Below are positions 1 through 6,341 of a DNA stretch of 12,039 nucleotides, piece after piece. The first letter of the stretch is position 1. Every line of letters starts with the position of its first letter. This stretch comes from CAZHDI01 sp964531285. GTDB lineage: Bacteria > Pseudomonadota > Alphaproteobacteria > JAJFIK01. The notes beneath the pieces are model-generated. The model saw only the letters and a list, made by a program, of their open reading frames with translations. It did no database searches and was not told the DNA's origin. The translations under genes were made by a program, and so were the position numbers. Location of the stretch: assembly GCA_964531285.1 (NCBI GenBank), contig CAZHDI010000102.1, forward strand, positions 1 through 12,039, in the 5' to 3' direction.

Positions 1-185
1 CTGAAGTGGGTGTTCTGGAGATGCCGGAGGGATATGATTCAACGGCCCAGATCCTTGAGAATACGACAGCAAGAATGGCGGATCACTACGGCTGGATCGT
101 ACGCCTTGTCGGCCTTGGATTGATCTTGGTCATCCTTGGGATTGCCGGTGCCATCTATCTGGGCTTCCGGCGGCGGAAGGCGTAG
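1..185 (+). CDS. C-terminal end of an unidentified membrane protein (partial)
   Basis: An open frame enters from the left edge (first full codon at 3) and stops at TAG 183-185, giving 60 visible residues. The last ~30 residues are one strongly hydrophobic stretch, beginning around YGWIVRLVGLG and ending with the basic cluster FRRRKA. This looks like a C-terminal transmembrane helix whose short positive tail would sit in the cytoplasm under the positive-inside rule. The preceding ~25 residues are polar and mildly acidic (EMPEGYDSTAQ). The family cannot be recognised from this fragment, and the start and main domain lie outside the window. The frame looks coding because the hydrophobic and charged pattern is coherent and ends cleanly before a 148-bp gap. 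Confidence 0.6.
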   Translation, partial: EVGVLEMPEGYDSTAQILENTTARMADHYGWIVRLVGLGLILVILGIAGAIYLGFRRRKA

Positions 186-333
186 GCTAGCGTGCGCAAG
201 CGATCCACGGTGGGCGCTGGCCTGTCGCGCTCGTTGTCTGTCGCCGATGCCGGTGCCAACAGCACGATCTCTCAAGGTCAGCGTTTTCCGTGTGACGTGA
301 CACCGCGCGCCGAGAGTTGGGAGAGGATGCCAA

Positions 334-1707
334 ATGCTAGAGCCCCAGGATAATCCGAATCCGCGCCTTGCCGTCGACCCGCCGGCCTGGGCGCGGTATC
401 TGCTCGCCTGGCGCTTCAAGAAGATGACCGATGCCCGGCTTATCAAAAAGAGCCGCGAGAAATTCGAAGCTCAGCGCAAGCGCCTGGGAGAACCGCACCG
501 GGTCGAGTATTTTCATCAACTCGATGATCCGTACTCGCATTTGTCAGCGCAGGTCCTCAAGGCGTTTTCCGAGCGCTACAATGTGGAGATCGTGCCGCAT
601 CTTATCCGCGCAACCGGCGGCGCCAATCAGCCTGAGATGCACAAGCTGGCGGTCTGGGCCCGGCGCGATGCCGGGTTGATTGCTCCGTATCTCAACCTCG
701 CTTTTCCATCGTCGGCCCCAACCGTTCCCGATGCCACTCTGGTGTCGTCGGCGTCACGGCATCTGGCGGCGCTGTCCGGGCCGGATTTTGTGGATGCGGT
801 CTCAGCCACGAGCACCGCGCTGTGGGGCGGCGATGCGCAGGGCGTGAGCGGCGATGGCCAGCGGATGGCGACGGAAGACGAGACCTCAGCCGCGCTTGAC
901 CGCGGGTCTGAACGGCTCAAGGCGCTTGGGCATTATTCGGGTGCGTGTTTCTATTATGGCGGGGAATGGTATTGGGGCGTCGACCGGCTGTTTCACCTTG
1001 AGAACCGGCTGCGTGAGTTGGGCCTGTGCAAGGACCCGGATGCGCCCGTGCTTGTTCCGCGCCCGCCCATCGATGTCGATGGCGTGGATGCGCGCCATCT
1101 GACGCTGGATTTCTATCCGTCGCTCAACTCGCCTTATACGTCGATCATCTTTGATCGGACGATTGCCATGAAAGATGCTTGTGGCATTCAGTTCAATCAC
1201 AAGCCTGTTCTGCCCATGATCATGCGCGGCGTGCCCGCCACGATGGCCAAGGGGCAGTACATCATGTTCGACACCAAGCGTGAGGCGGACTTTTTCGGCG
1301 TGCCGTTCGGAAAGGTCATTACACCGATCGGAACGCCGACGCGCAGTGCCTATTCCCTTCTGCCCTGGGCCATGTCTCAGGGCAAGGACGAAGCGCTGAT
1401 GAGTTCGCTCCTGCGTCATGCCTTTGCGTTGGGTGTTCCGCTTCATTCAAAAAGAGGCATGCGCCGCGCGGTCGAAGCCGCCGGGCTCGATTGGCGCGAG
1501 GCCAAGCGCGTCATCGACAGCGATGACTGGCGCCCGATGATCGAGCGGTTCCAAACCGAAATGGTCGAGGATATGGGGCTCTGGGGCGTGCCGAGTTATC
1601 GGTTGAGCGGCACGGACGGCGAGCCCGATCTCGCGGTTTGGGGCCAGGACCGGCTCTGGGTGATCGCCGCTGAAATCCGGCGGCGGTCCGCTCCGCCGCG
1701 CGGGTGA
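334..1707 (+). CDS. Tandem DsbA/2-hydroxychromene-2-carboxylate isomerase-like (GST kappa-type) protein
   Basis: A 457-residue protein with two copies of the DsbA-like thioredoxin fold of the HCCA isomerase/GST-kappa group. Domain 1 spans about residues 55-232 (VEYFHQLDDPYSHL; later GACFYYGGEWYWGVDRL). Domain 2 spans about 253-447 (LTLDFYPSLNSPYTSI; later GLWGVPSYRL and VWGQDRLW, the usual closing motif). Neither domain has a CxxC, so this is not a disulfide oxidase. In HCCA isomerases the key residue is the Ser before Pro: domain 2 keeps it (S266-P267-Y268), while domain 1 has Asp (D65-P66-Y67). Single-domain relatives are ~200 residues, so this is a duplication or fusion. No signal peptide is seen, so it is probably cytoplasmic and may act on glutathione or an aromatic substrate; the real substrate is unknown. 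The start at 334 is supported by a GGGAGAGGA-type ribosome site about 7 nt upstream. It is convergent with the GDPD gene. Confidence 0.85.
   Translation: MLEPQDNPNPRLAVDPPAWARYLLAWRFKKMTDARLIKKSREKFEAQRKRLGEPHRVEYFHQLDDPYSHLSAQVLKAFSERYNVEIVPHLIRATGGANQPEMHKLAVWARRDAGLIAPYLNLAFPSSAPTVPDATLVSSASRHLAALSGPDFVDAVSATSTALWGGDAQGVSGDGQRMATEDETSAALDRGSERLKALGHYSGACFYYGGEWYWGVDRLFHLENRLRELGLCKDPDAPVLVPRPPIDVDGVDARHLTLDFYPSLNSPYTSIIFDRTIAMKDACGIQFNHKPVLPMIMRGVPATMAKGQYIMFDTKREADFFGVPFGKVITPIGTPTRSAYSLLPWAMSQGKDEALMSSLLRHAFALGVPLHSKRGMRRAVEAAGLDWREAKRVIDSDDWRPMIERFQTEMVEDMGLWGVPSYRLSGTDGEPDLAVWGQDRLWVIAAEIRRRSAPPRG
1681..1698. repeat. Short GC-rich inverted repeat at the 3' end of the tandem DsbA gene
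   Basis: CGGCGG at 1681-1686 and CCGCCG at 1693-1698 form a perfect 6-bp stem with a 6-nt loop, just before the stop codon at 1705-1707. A second weak stem (GCGGA 1719-1723 with TCCGC 1735-1739) follows in the convergent gap. Neither has a T-tract, so a role in ending transcription is only a possibility. Confidence 0.25.
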
Positions 1708-1756
1708 GCGGTCCTTGGGCGGATCGCTGAGCGGTCCGCGGACGCCTTGTCTGCGA

Positions 1757-2590
1757 TCAGTCCGCTGGTTGCGGATCGAACGCGTCCCGGGCGATGACCG
1801 CGGAGCCCGGAAAATCCGTGAACAGGCCGTCCGCTCCCAGACGGAACAGCCGATCGAGTTCGGCCTCGACGGAAACCCCGTCCGGCGCCGGCGCATCGTC
1901 GCGGATGGTCCAGGGATAAACGCCAAGGCCCAAGGCATGGGCGCGCGCGATGAAATCCGTCTCGCGGCCCGANNNNNNNNNNNNNNNNNNNNNNNNNNNN
2001 NNNNNNNNNNNNNNNNNNNNNNNNNNNNNNNNNNNNNNNNNNNNNNNNNNNNNNNNNNNNNNNNNNNNNNNNGTCGAGCGCTCGTTGGCAAGCGCGATGA
2101 CATCGACCAGGGTCGGCACCTCGAATTGACCGTCATAGGCCGTGGACCGGCCCTCGCGCGGCTGGAGGGCCCGCAAGGTCTTCAATTCGGCAAGGGTGAA
2201 ATCGCTGACCCACCAGTCGATCCGTTCACTGCCGAAGCCCGGATCGGGCCGGCGGCGCTCGGCAAATTCGGGCCGGTCGGCCACATCGGTCGTCGTGGAC
2301 AGATAGGCATCGTGGCGGCTGACCAGGACCCCGTCCTTGGTCATGACGAGATCCGGTTCGATCCAGTCCGCCCCCTGATCAATTGCCAGCTCATAGGCGG
2401 CGATCGTGTGCTCCGGGCGCAGGCCGCTCGCGCCGCGATGGGCGATGATCTGGGTGGGGGCACCGGTGAGGGTCGCCCAGGCCGCCGGCGGCGCCGATGC
2501 GACCGGTCCTTCCGCTGCGGCCATACAGCCCATGAGACCAAGGGCCGCCATTACGGCCACACTCCAAGATGCACCCAATCGCGCCGCCAT
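1757..2590 (-). CDS. GlpQ-like glycerophosphodiester phosphodiesterase, probable lipoprotein (interrupted by assembly gap)
   Basis: Hydrolyses glycerophosphodiesters to glycerol-3-phosphate and an alcohol, probably in the periplasm. The GDPD signature is clear: IIAHRGASGLRPEHTIAAY with the catalytic H51-R52, metal ligands E78 and D80 in WIEPDLVMTKDG, and second histidine H93 in SRHDAYL. The following TTTDVADRPEFA segment and the end GLFTDFPGSAV are typical of periplasmic GlpQ rather than cytoplasmic UgpQ. The N-terminus is a signal peptide with a lipobox-like L19-M20-G21-C22; Met at -2 is unusual, so lipidation is probable, not certain. AGGGAG 8 nt upstream supports the start. The 100-N gap follows about residue 172. 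As drawn the product is 277 residues against about 358 for E. coli GlpQ, so the missing part is probably longer than 100 bp. The frame is kept across the gap. It is divergent from the serine hydrolase. Confidence 0.88.
   Translation of the reverse strand: MAARLGASWSVAVMAALGLMGCMAAAEGPVASAPPAAWATLTGAPTQIIAHRGASGLRPEHTIAAYELAIDQGADWIEPDLVMTKDGVLVSRHDAYLSTTTDVADRPEFAERRRPDPGFGSERIDWWVSDFTLAELKTLRALQPREGRSTAYDGQFEVPTLVDVIALANERSXXXXXXXXXXXXXXXXXXXXXXXXXXXXXXXXXXSGRETDFIARAHALGLGVYPWTIRDDAPAPDGVSVEAELDRLFRLGADGLFTDFPGSAVIARDAFDPQPAD
1973..2072. other. Assembly gap (100 N)
   Basis: Exactly 100 consecutive N, the conventional placeholder for a scaffold join of unknown length. It lies in the middle of the GDPD gene. 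Both flanks encode GDPD sequence on the minus strand, so the two contigs are correctly adjacent, but the true size is not known. Confidence 0.97.
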
Positions 2591-2758
2591 ATCGCGCTCT
2601 CCCTGCCCGCCGGTGGAACCGGGTGAAGATGTAGCACTGCCCGGTCCGGCGTGAAAGCGCGTGGTCTTTCAGGGTGGGCGGCTTCTGGGATAGCCTGTTG
2701 CGAAGACCCCGGCGCGATGCACAACGGCACGGGGCACAGGCAGGGGAGGGACGGGATA

Positions 2759-4063
2759 ATGACCAAGCGAACAAGCGCACGCGTGTTCGGCGCGGCCTTG
2801 GCTCTGGCGCTGGTGTCTGCCAGCGTGACGGGGCCGATTGCCCAGGCGGGCGAACGGCCGGCGGCGGCGCGTGAGCACGGATTTGCGCCTGAGCGGCTCG
2901 CGCGGATCACCGAGCGGATCGGGACGGCGCTGGAGGAGAACGGCACGCCGGGTGCAGTGGCCCTGGTGATGCGCAACGGCACGGTCGTGTATGAGCACAC
3001 CTTCGGGGTGCGCGATCCGGCCGCCGATGATGCCATGGCCGCGGACGATATTTTCCGCATCTACTCCATGACCAAGCCGATTACCAGCGTGGCGGTGATG
3101 ATGCTGTGGGAGGCGGGCAAGCTGGACCTGACCGCTCCCATCGGCAAATACATTCCCGCCCTTGCCGACCGCAAGGTCGCGGTGATGAACGCGGATGGTA
3201 GCGAGATCCTCCGCCTGGAGACGCCCCGGCGCCAGCCGACCGTGCAGGATTTCCTGCGCCACACCTCCGGCGTTACCTACGGTAATCTTCTGGGCGGTCC
3301 GGACAACGCGGTGGCGCGCGCCTATGACGATGCCGGCATCGTGGTCGGCGACCGGTATACGAACTTCCCGCAGACGCTTGAGACGGTGCCGCTGGCTTAC
3401 GAGCCGGGAACGGTGTTTTCCTACGGTCTGTCAACGGATGTTTTGGGGCATCTGGTTGCCGTCGTTTCCGGGCAGAGCTTCGGCGTCTTTCTTCAGGAAA
3501 ACCTGTTTGATCCGCTCGGCATGGACGATACCGGCTTTGTCGTGCCCGAGGCCGATCATGACCGGATAGCGCAGCCGGATTTCAATGTGGATGAGCGCAT
3601 CCGGGTGAATTACTCCGACCCGCGTGTCGCGCCCGGCTTTGAAGCGGGCGGCGTCGGGCTGATGTCCACGGCCCATGATTATGCCCGGTTCGCGCAGATG
3701 ATGCTCAACGGCGGCAGTCTTGATGGGGTGCGCATTCTCAGCCCCAAGACGGTCGATCTGATGCGCGCGGATCATCTCCCGGCGCATATTTCGGACCCCA
3801 AGCATTACGCGGCCGCGCCCTATCCTTATCTGCCTGGGCCGGGGCACGGGTTCGGCCTGGGCTTTTCGGTGCGCAAGGATCTGGGTCTGCCGGGCATGGC
3901 GGGCAGTGTCGGCACCTATCGATGGGGCGGGCTTGCGGGGACGAGCTTCCTGATCGACCCGGAAGAAAACCTGGTGACGGTGTTCATGATCCAGGACATC
4001 GCCAATCGCGCAACCTACCGGGCGCTTTTCGATACGCTGGTCTACAGCGCGATCGTGGAGTGA
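2759..4063 (+). CDS. Exported serine hydrolase, class C beta-lactamase/esterase EstB fold
   Basis: A 434-residue secreted hydrolase of the serine beta-lactamase-like superfamily (class C beta-lactamase, family VIII carboxylesterase, DD-peptidase-like). A signal peptide (MTKRTSARV, hydrophobic core, A28-Q29-A30 cleavage site) directs it to the periplasm. The nucleophile motif is S103-M-T-K106 in FRIYSMTKPITS. The second-motif tyrosine is probably Y222 in FSYGLSTDVLG, with YGL rather than the YxN of true class C enzymes. The third motif is W-G-G (about 389-391, YRWGGLAGTSFLIDP) instead of KTG. These features fit an EstB-like esterase better than an antibiotic-resistance enzyme, but the substrate is not determinable. 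ATG 2759 is chosen because GGAGG lies at 2745-2749 and a signal peptide follows at once. The frame stays open upstream to a GTG at 2651, but that 36-residue extension would bury the signal peptide. It ends 3 bp from the convergent oxygenase gene. Confidence 0.88.
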   Translation: MTKRTSARVFGAALALALVSASVTGPIAQAGERPAAAREHGFAPERLARITERIGTALEENGTPGAVALVMRNGTVVYEHTFGVRDPAADDAMAADDIFRIYSMTKPITSVAVMMLWEAGKLDLTAPIGKYIPALADRKVAVMNADGSEILRLETPRRQPTVQDFLRHTSGVTYGNLLGGPDNAVARAYDDAGIVVGDRYTNFPQTLETVPLAYEPGTVFSYGLSTDVLGHLVAVVSGQSFGVFLQENLFDPLGMDDTGFVVPEADHDRIAQPDFNVDERIRVNYSDPRVAPGFEAGGVGLMSTAHDYARFAQMMLNGGSLDGVRILSPKTVDLMRADHLPAHISDPKHYAAAPYPYLPGPGHGFGLGFSVRKDLGLPGMAGSVGTYRWGGLAGTSFLIDPEENLVTVFMIQDIANRATYRALFDTLVYSAIVE

Positions 4064-4066
4064 TTT

Positions 4067-5338
4067 TCAGGCGTTTGCAGGCAGTACGGAGCGTTCGCGC
4101 AGGCCCAGCCGCGCGACCGCCCGCCAGCCCTGGGTGACGGGCTGGGCGCTGTGCGCCGCGGCCGGTTCGGGCGTACCGCTGTCATCGGTGTTACGGATGA
4201 TCAGCGCATCGCCCCGCCGGCCGGTCCAGCTGCCGCCCGTCTCGTCGAAGAGGATCGCGCCGCCGCCATAGCCTTCGTTGAGAGCCGCATAGACGGTCAC
4301 CGGGCGTTGGCCGGCCCGCTGGTAGTCGGCCTGAATGGCCGGGTCCGGATTGTCCGGGTCCACCGCATCATGGCGCACCGGTTCTGCGTCACCGTCCCGA
4401 TAAACGAAGACCCGCAGCCGTTCCACATGGGCCCAGCCGGATCCGGCAATGGCCGCCAGGCGATGTTCGATGGCATGCAGCACCAGATCCTGATGGCTCA
4501 GCGGCAAGGCAGCGGAGAGCGCCGGATGATCCGGGTCCGGCACGGCTTTGCCGGTGGCCACATCCGGGCGCAGGAGCGGGCGCAGGCGCGGCGTATAGCG
4601 GGCCAGGGCGTAATCGCACAAGACCGCGGGCAGACAGCCGGATGCGACCTGGGCGGCCGGTGCGCCGTCGAGCGGCGCGCTCGCGATGTCCGGCGGCGGC
4701 AGATCGGCGAGCCGGTCGCGAACCCGCGCGCTGTTCAGATCGCCCGGCTCGACCGGGTCGGCCACGGGAAGATCCCGGAAATGCTGCTCGAAATAGGGCG
4801 CCAGCGGATGATTGACCTGATCCAGAATGGCATGACGCATGGCCCAGTGCGCGGGCGTGCGGCCCCGGTCCAGATGACGCCGGGCGCTGGCCGCGATCGC
4901 CGCGGGTTCGCCGGAGGCCGCCGCCCGTTCGAACCAGTGATCGGCCAGCGTATCGTCCGGCGCCTCCAGACCGATCAGCAGACCGATCTCCGTCATGGCG
5001 AGGGTGTCGCCCGCCTCGGCATCGCCGATCCGGGCCTCCAGCGCGGCCTGCCAGGACCCGTCGGGCGTCCAGCGCAGCGCCGTTCCCAGCGCCATCATCT
5101 GACGGGCCTGGGGCAGATCCTTGGCAATGCGGCGCAGCAGATCCATCGCGCCGGGCTTGTCGATGCCGCCGCCGATGCCGCCGGCAAGGCACGAGGCGAG
5201 GGCATAAGTCGCCTGCGGATGGCCCAGTTCGGCGGCCTGGGTCAGCAGACCGCGGGCTTCATCCAAACGCCCCGATGCGCTGAGGCGGGTGGCCATGCCA
5301 TAAAGCGTGTCTGCGGCGCCGGGATCGTTGTCATTCAT
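4067..5338 (-). CDS. Sel1/TPR-like repeat protein fused to a prolyl-4-hydroxylase-type 2OG-Fe(II) oxygenase domain
   Basis: A 423-residue protein in two parts. Residues ~8-160 are Sel1/TPR-like helical repeats (for example GRLDEARGLLTQAAELGHPQATYALASC and LADHWFERAAASGEPAAIAA), usually protein-binding. Residues ~300-415 resemble the prolyl 4-hydroxylase family: VFVYRDGDAEPVRHDAVDP, then VTVYAALNEGYGGGAILFDE, GDALIIRN and AAAHSAQPVTQGWRAVAR. The distal iron ligand H396 and a 2-oxoglutarate-binding Arg (R406, Lys in many relatives) are present. Aligned by eye, the proximal HxD motif reads R322-H323-D324, so the usual His is Arg, with a His one place later. The enzyme may be inactive or altered. 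There is no signal peptide, so it is probably cytoplasmic. Start 5338 (MNDNDPGAAD) is chosen because the repeats begin there; the frame is open to 5473 but that extension is unlike a protein domain. The ribosome site is weak. Confidence 0.78.
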   Translation of the reverse strand: MNDNDPGAADTLYGMATRLSASGRLDEARGLLTQAAELGHPQATYALASCLAGGIGGGIDKPGAMDLLRRIAKDLPQARQMMALGTALRWTPDGSWQAALEARIGDAEAGDTLAMTEIGLLIGLEAPDDTLADHWFERAAASGEPAAIAASARRHLDRGRTPAHWAMRHAILDQVNHPLAPYFEQHFRDLPVADPVEPGDLNSARVRDRLADLPPPDIASAPLDGAPAAQVASGCLPAVLCDYALARYTPRLRPLLRPDVATGKAVPDPDHPALSAALPLSHQDLVLHAIEHRLAAIAGSGWAHVERLRVFVYRDGDAEPVRHDAVDPDNPDPAIQADYQRAGQRPVTVYAALNEGYGGGAILFDETGGSWTGRRGDALIIRNTDDSGTPEPAAAHSAQPVTQGWRAVARLGLRERSVLPANA

Positions 5339-5411
5339 GGGGGCTGTGCATCGCGGACTAGGGGACAATGCGTTCGGTGGGACGCCGGAGCGCCGGATCC
5401 TCGAACGGCCT

Positions 5412-5439
5412 GTGAGCCGGCGCGAAGCACGCCGGTCAC
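5412..5439. repeat. 10-bp stem-loop between the divergent oxygenase and rlmJ genes
   Basis: GTGA (5412-5415) and CCGGCG (5417-5422) pair with CGCCGG (5430-5435) and TCAC (5436-5439). The result is a 10-bp stem with one bulged G (5416) and a 7-nt loop. It lies in the 163-bp divergent region, 62 nt before the rlmJ start, and a strong AGGAGG follows at 5451-5456. It could be an operator or a structured rlmJ leader; no T-tract follows, so it is unlikely to be a terminator. Confidence 0.45.
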
Positions 5440-5501
5440 TCACGCACCATAGGAGGATCGCCGGGGGCGGCACAAGCCCAACCCACGGCGAAGCGGATCG
5501 G

Positions 5502-6338
5502 ATGCTGAGTTATCGCCACGCCTTTCATGCCGGTAATGCCGCGGACGCGGTCAAACATGCCGCGCTGTGTTTCACGCTGGCCTATCTGACGCAAAAGCCG
5601 AAACCGCTTTACCTGATCGATACCCATGCCGGGGCCGGGCATTACGACCTGGCCGATGCCATGGCGCTCAAGACCGGGGAGGCCCAAAGCGGCATTGTGC
5701 GTCTGCTTGACCGGGACGACACCGCGCCGGCGTTCTGTGCGGACTATCTGTCAGCCGTGCGGGCGGCGCGGGGGGCCGGGTCGGGGTATCCCGGATCGCC
5801 GGCGTTGATGCGGCGCGGCATGCGTCCCGGCGACCGGCTGGATCTGGTGGAGTTGCATCCCACCGATCATGCCACGCTCGCGGGGGTCTTCGCGCGGGAC
5901 CGTGCGGTGCGGACCGTCAAGGCCGACGGGCTGGAAACCCTGATCGCGCGGATGCCGCCCAAGGAGCGCCGGGGGCTGGCGGTCATCGATCCCAGCTATG
6001 AGGTCAAAAGCGACTACGAGACGATTCCGCCGCGCCTGGGGCAAGCGGTCCGGCGCTTTGCGACGGGCGTCTATGTGCTGTGGTATCCGGTGATCGACCG
6101 GGCGCGCACGGAGCAGTTGGTTGACAGTGTGTCAGATCATGTCGGCGGCCGGATGATCCGCCTGGAACTGTGCCTTGAACCTGACCGTGCGGGACGCGGT
6201 ATGACCGGATCGGGCCTCGTGATCGTCAATCCGCCCTATGTGCTGGCCGATGCCGCGCGTGAGGGGCTGGCCTGGATGGGCGAGGCGCTTGGCGCGGCTG
6301 GCGGCTGGCGGGTCGAGGACCTGGGGGCGGCGGAATAA
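5502..6338 (+). CDS. rlmJ: 23S rRNA (adenine(2030)-N6)-methyltransferase RlmJ
   Basis: A SAM-dependent methyltransferase that methylates N6 of A2030 of 23S rRNA in E. coli; it is cytoplasmic. At 278 residues it matches the family (E. coli 280). The N-terminal signature MLSYRHAFHAGNAADAVKHA is highly characteristic. SAM-binding motif I is D40-T-H-A-G-A-G. The catalytic motif is D163-P-S-Y166 followed by EVKSDY, where E. coli has DPPY, so the third position is Ser. An acidic residue after strand 4 (DLVELHP) and a late NPPYVL are also present. The frame is open further upstream, but the family signature fixes the start at 5502. The ribosome site there is poor (CGGA about 4 nt upstream), and a much better AGGAGG at 5451-5456 has no usable start codon after it. 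Its stop is 3 bp from the convergent otsA stop. Confidence 0.95.
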   Translation: MLSYRHAFHAGNAADAVKHAALCFTLAYLTQKPKPLYLIDTHAGAGHYDLADAMALKTGEAQSGIVRLLDRDDTAPAFCADYLSAVRAARGAGSGYPGSPALMRRGMRPGDRLDLVELHPTDHATLAGVFARDRAVRTVKADGLETLIARMPPKERRGLAVIDPSYEVKSDYETIPPRLGQAVRRFATGVYVLWYPVIDRARTEQLVDSVSDHVGGRMIRLELCLEPDRAGRGMTGSGLVIVNPPYVLADAAREGLAWMGEALGAAGGWRVEDLGAAE

Positions 6339-6341
6339 CCC

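Noticed and set aside
1705..1737. 10-bp direct repeat TGAGCGGTCC at 1705-1714 and 1728-1737
   Set aside because: Only two short copies next to a stop codon; not enough to call a mobile-element target duplication or attachment site.
2651..2758. GTG-initiated 36-residue N-terminal extension of the serine hydrolase
   Set aside because: ATG 2759 has GGAGG at good spacing and begins a textbook signal peptide; the extension would bury it.
4151..5452. 433-residue plus-strand open frame opposite the Sel1-oxygenase gene
   Set aside because: Composition (Arg, Gly, Gln, His rich) and lack of motifs mark it as antisense shadow; the minus strand has clear repeats and an oxygenase domain.
5339..5473. 45-residue N-terminal extension of the Sel1-oxygenase protein
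   Set aside because: Low-complexity Arg/Pro/Ser sequence reading through the divergent regulatory region and its hairpin; repeats begin only after the internal Met at 5338.
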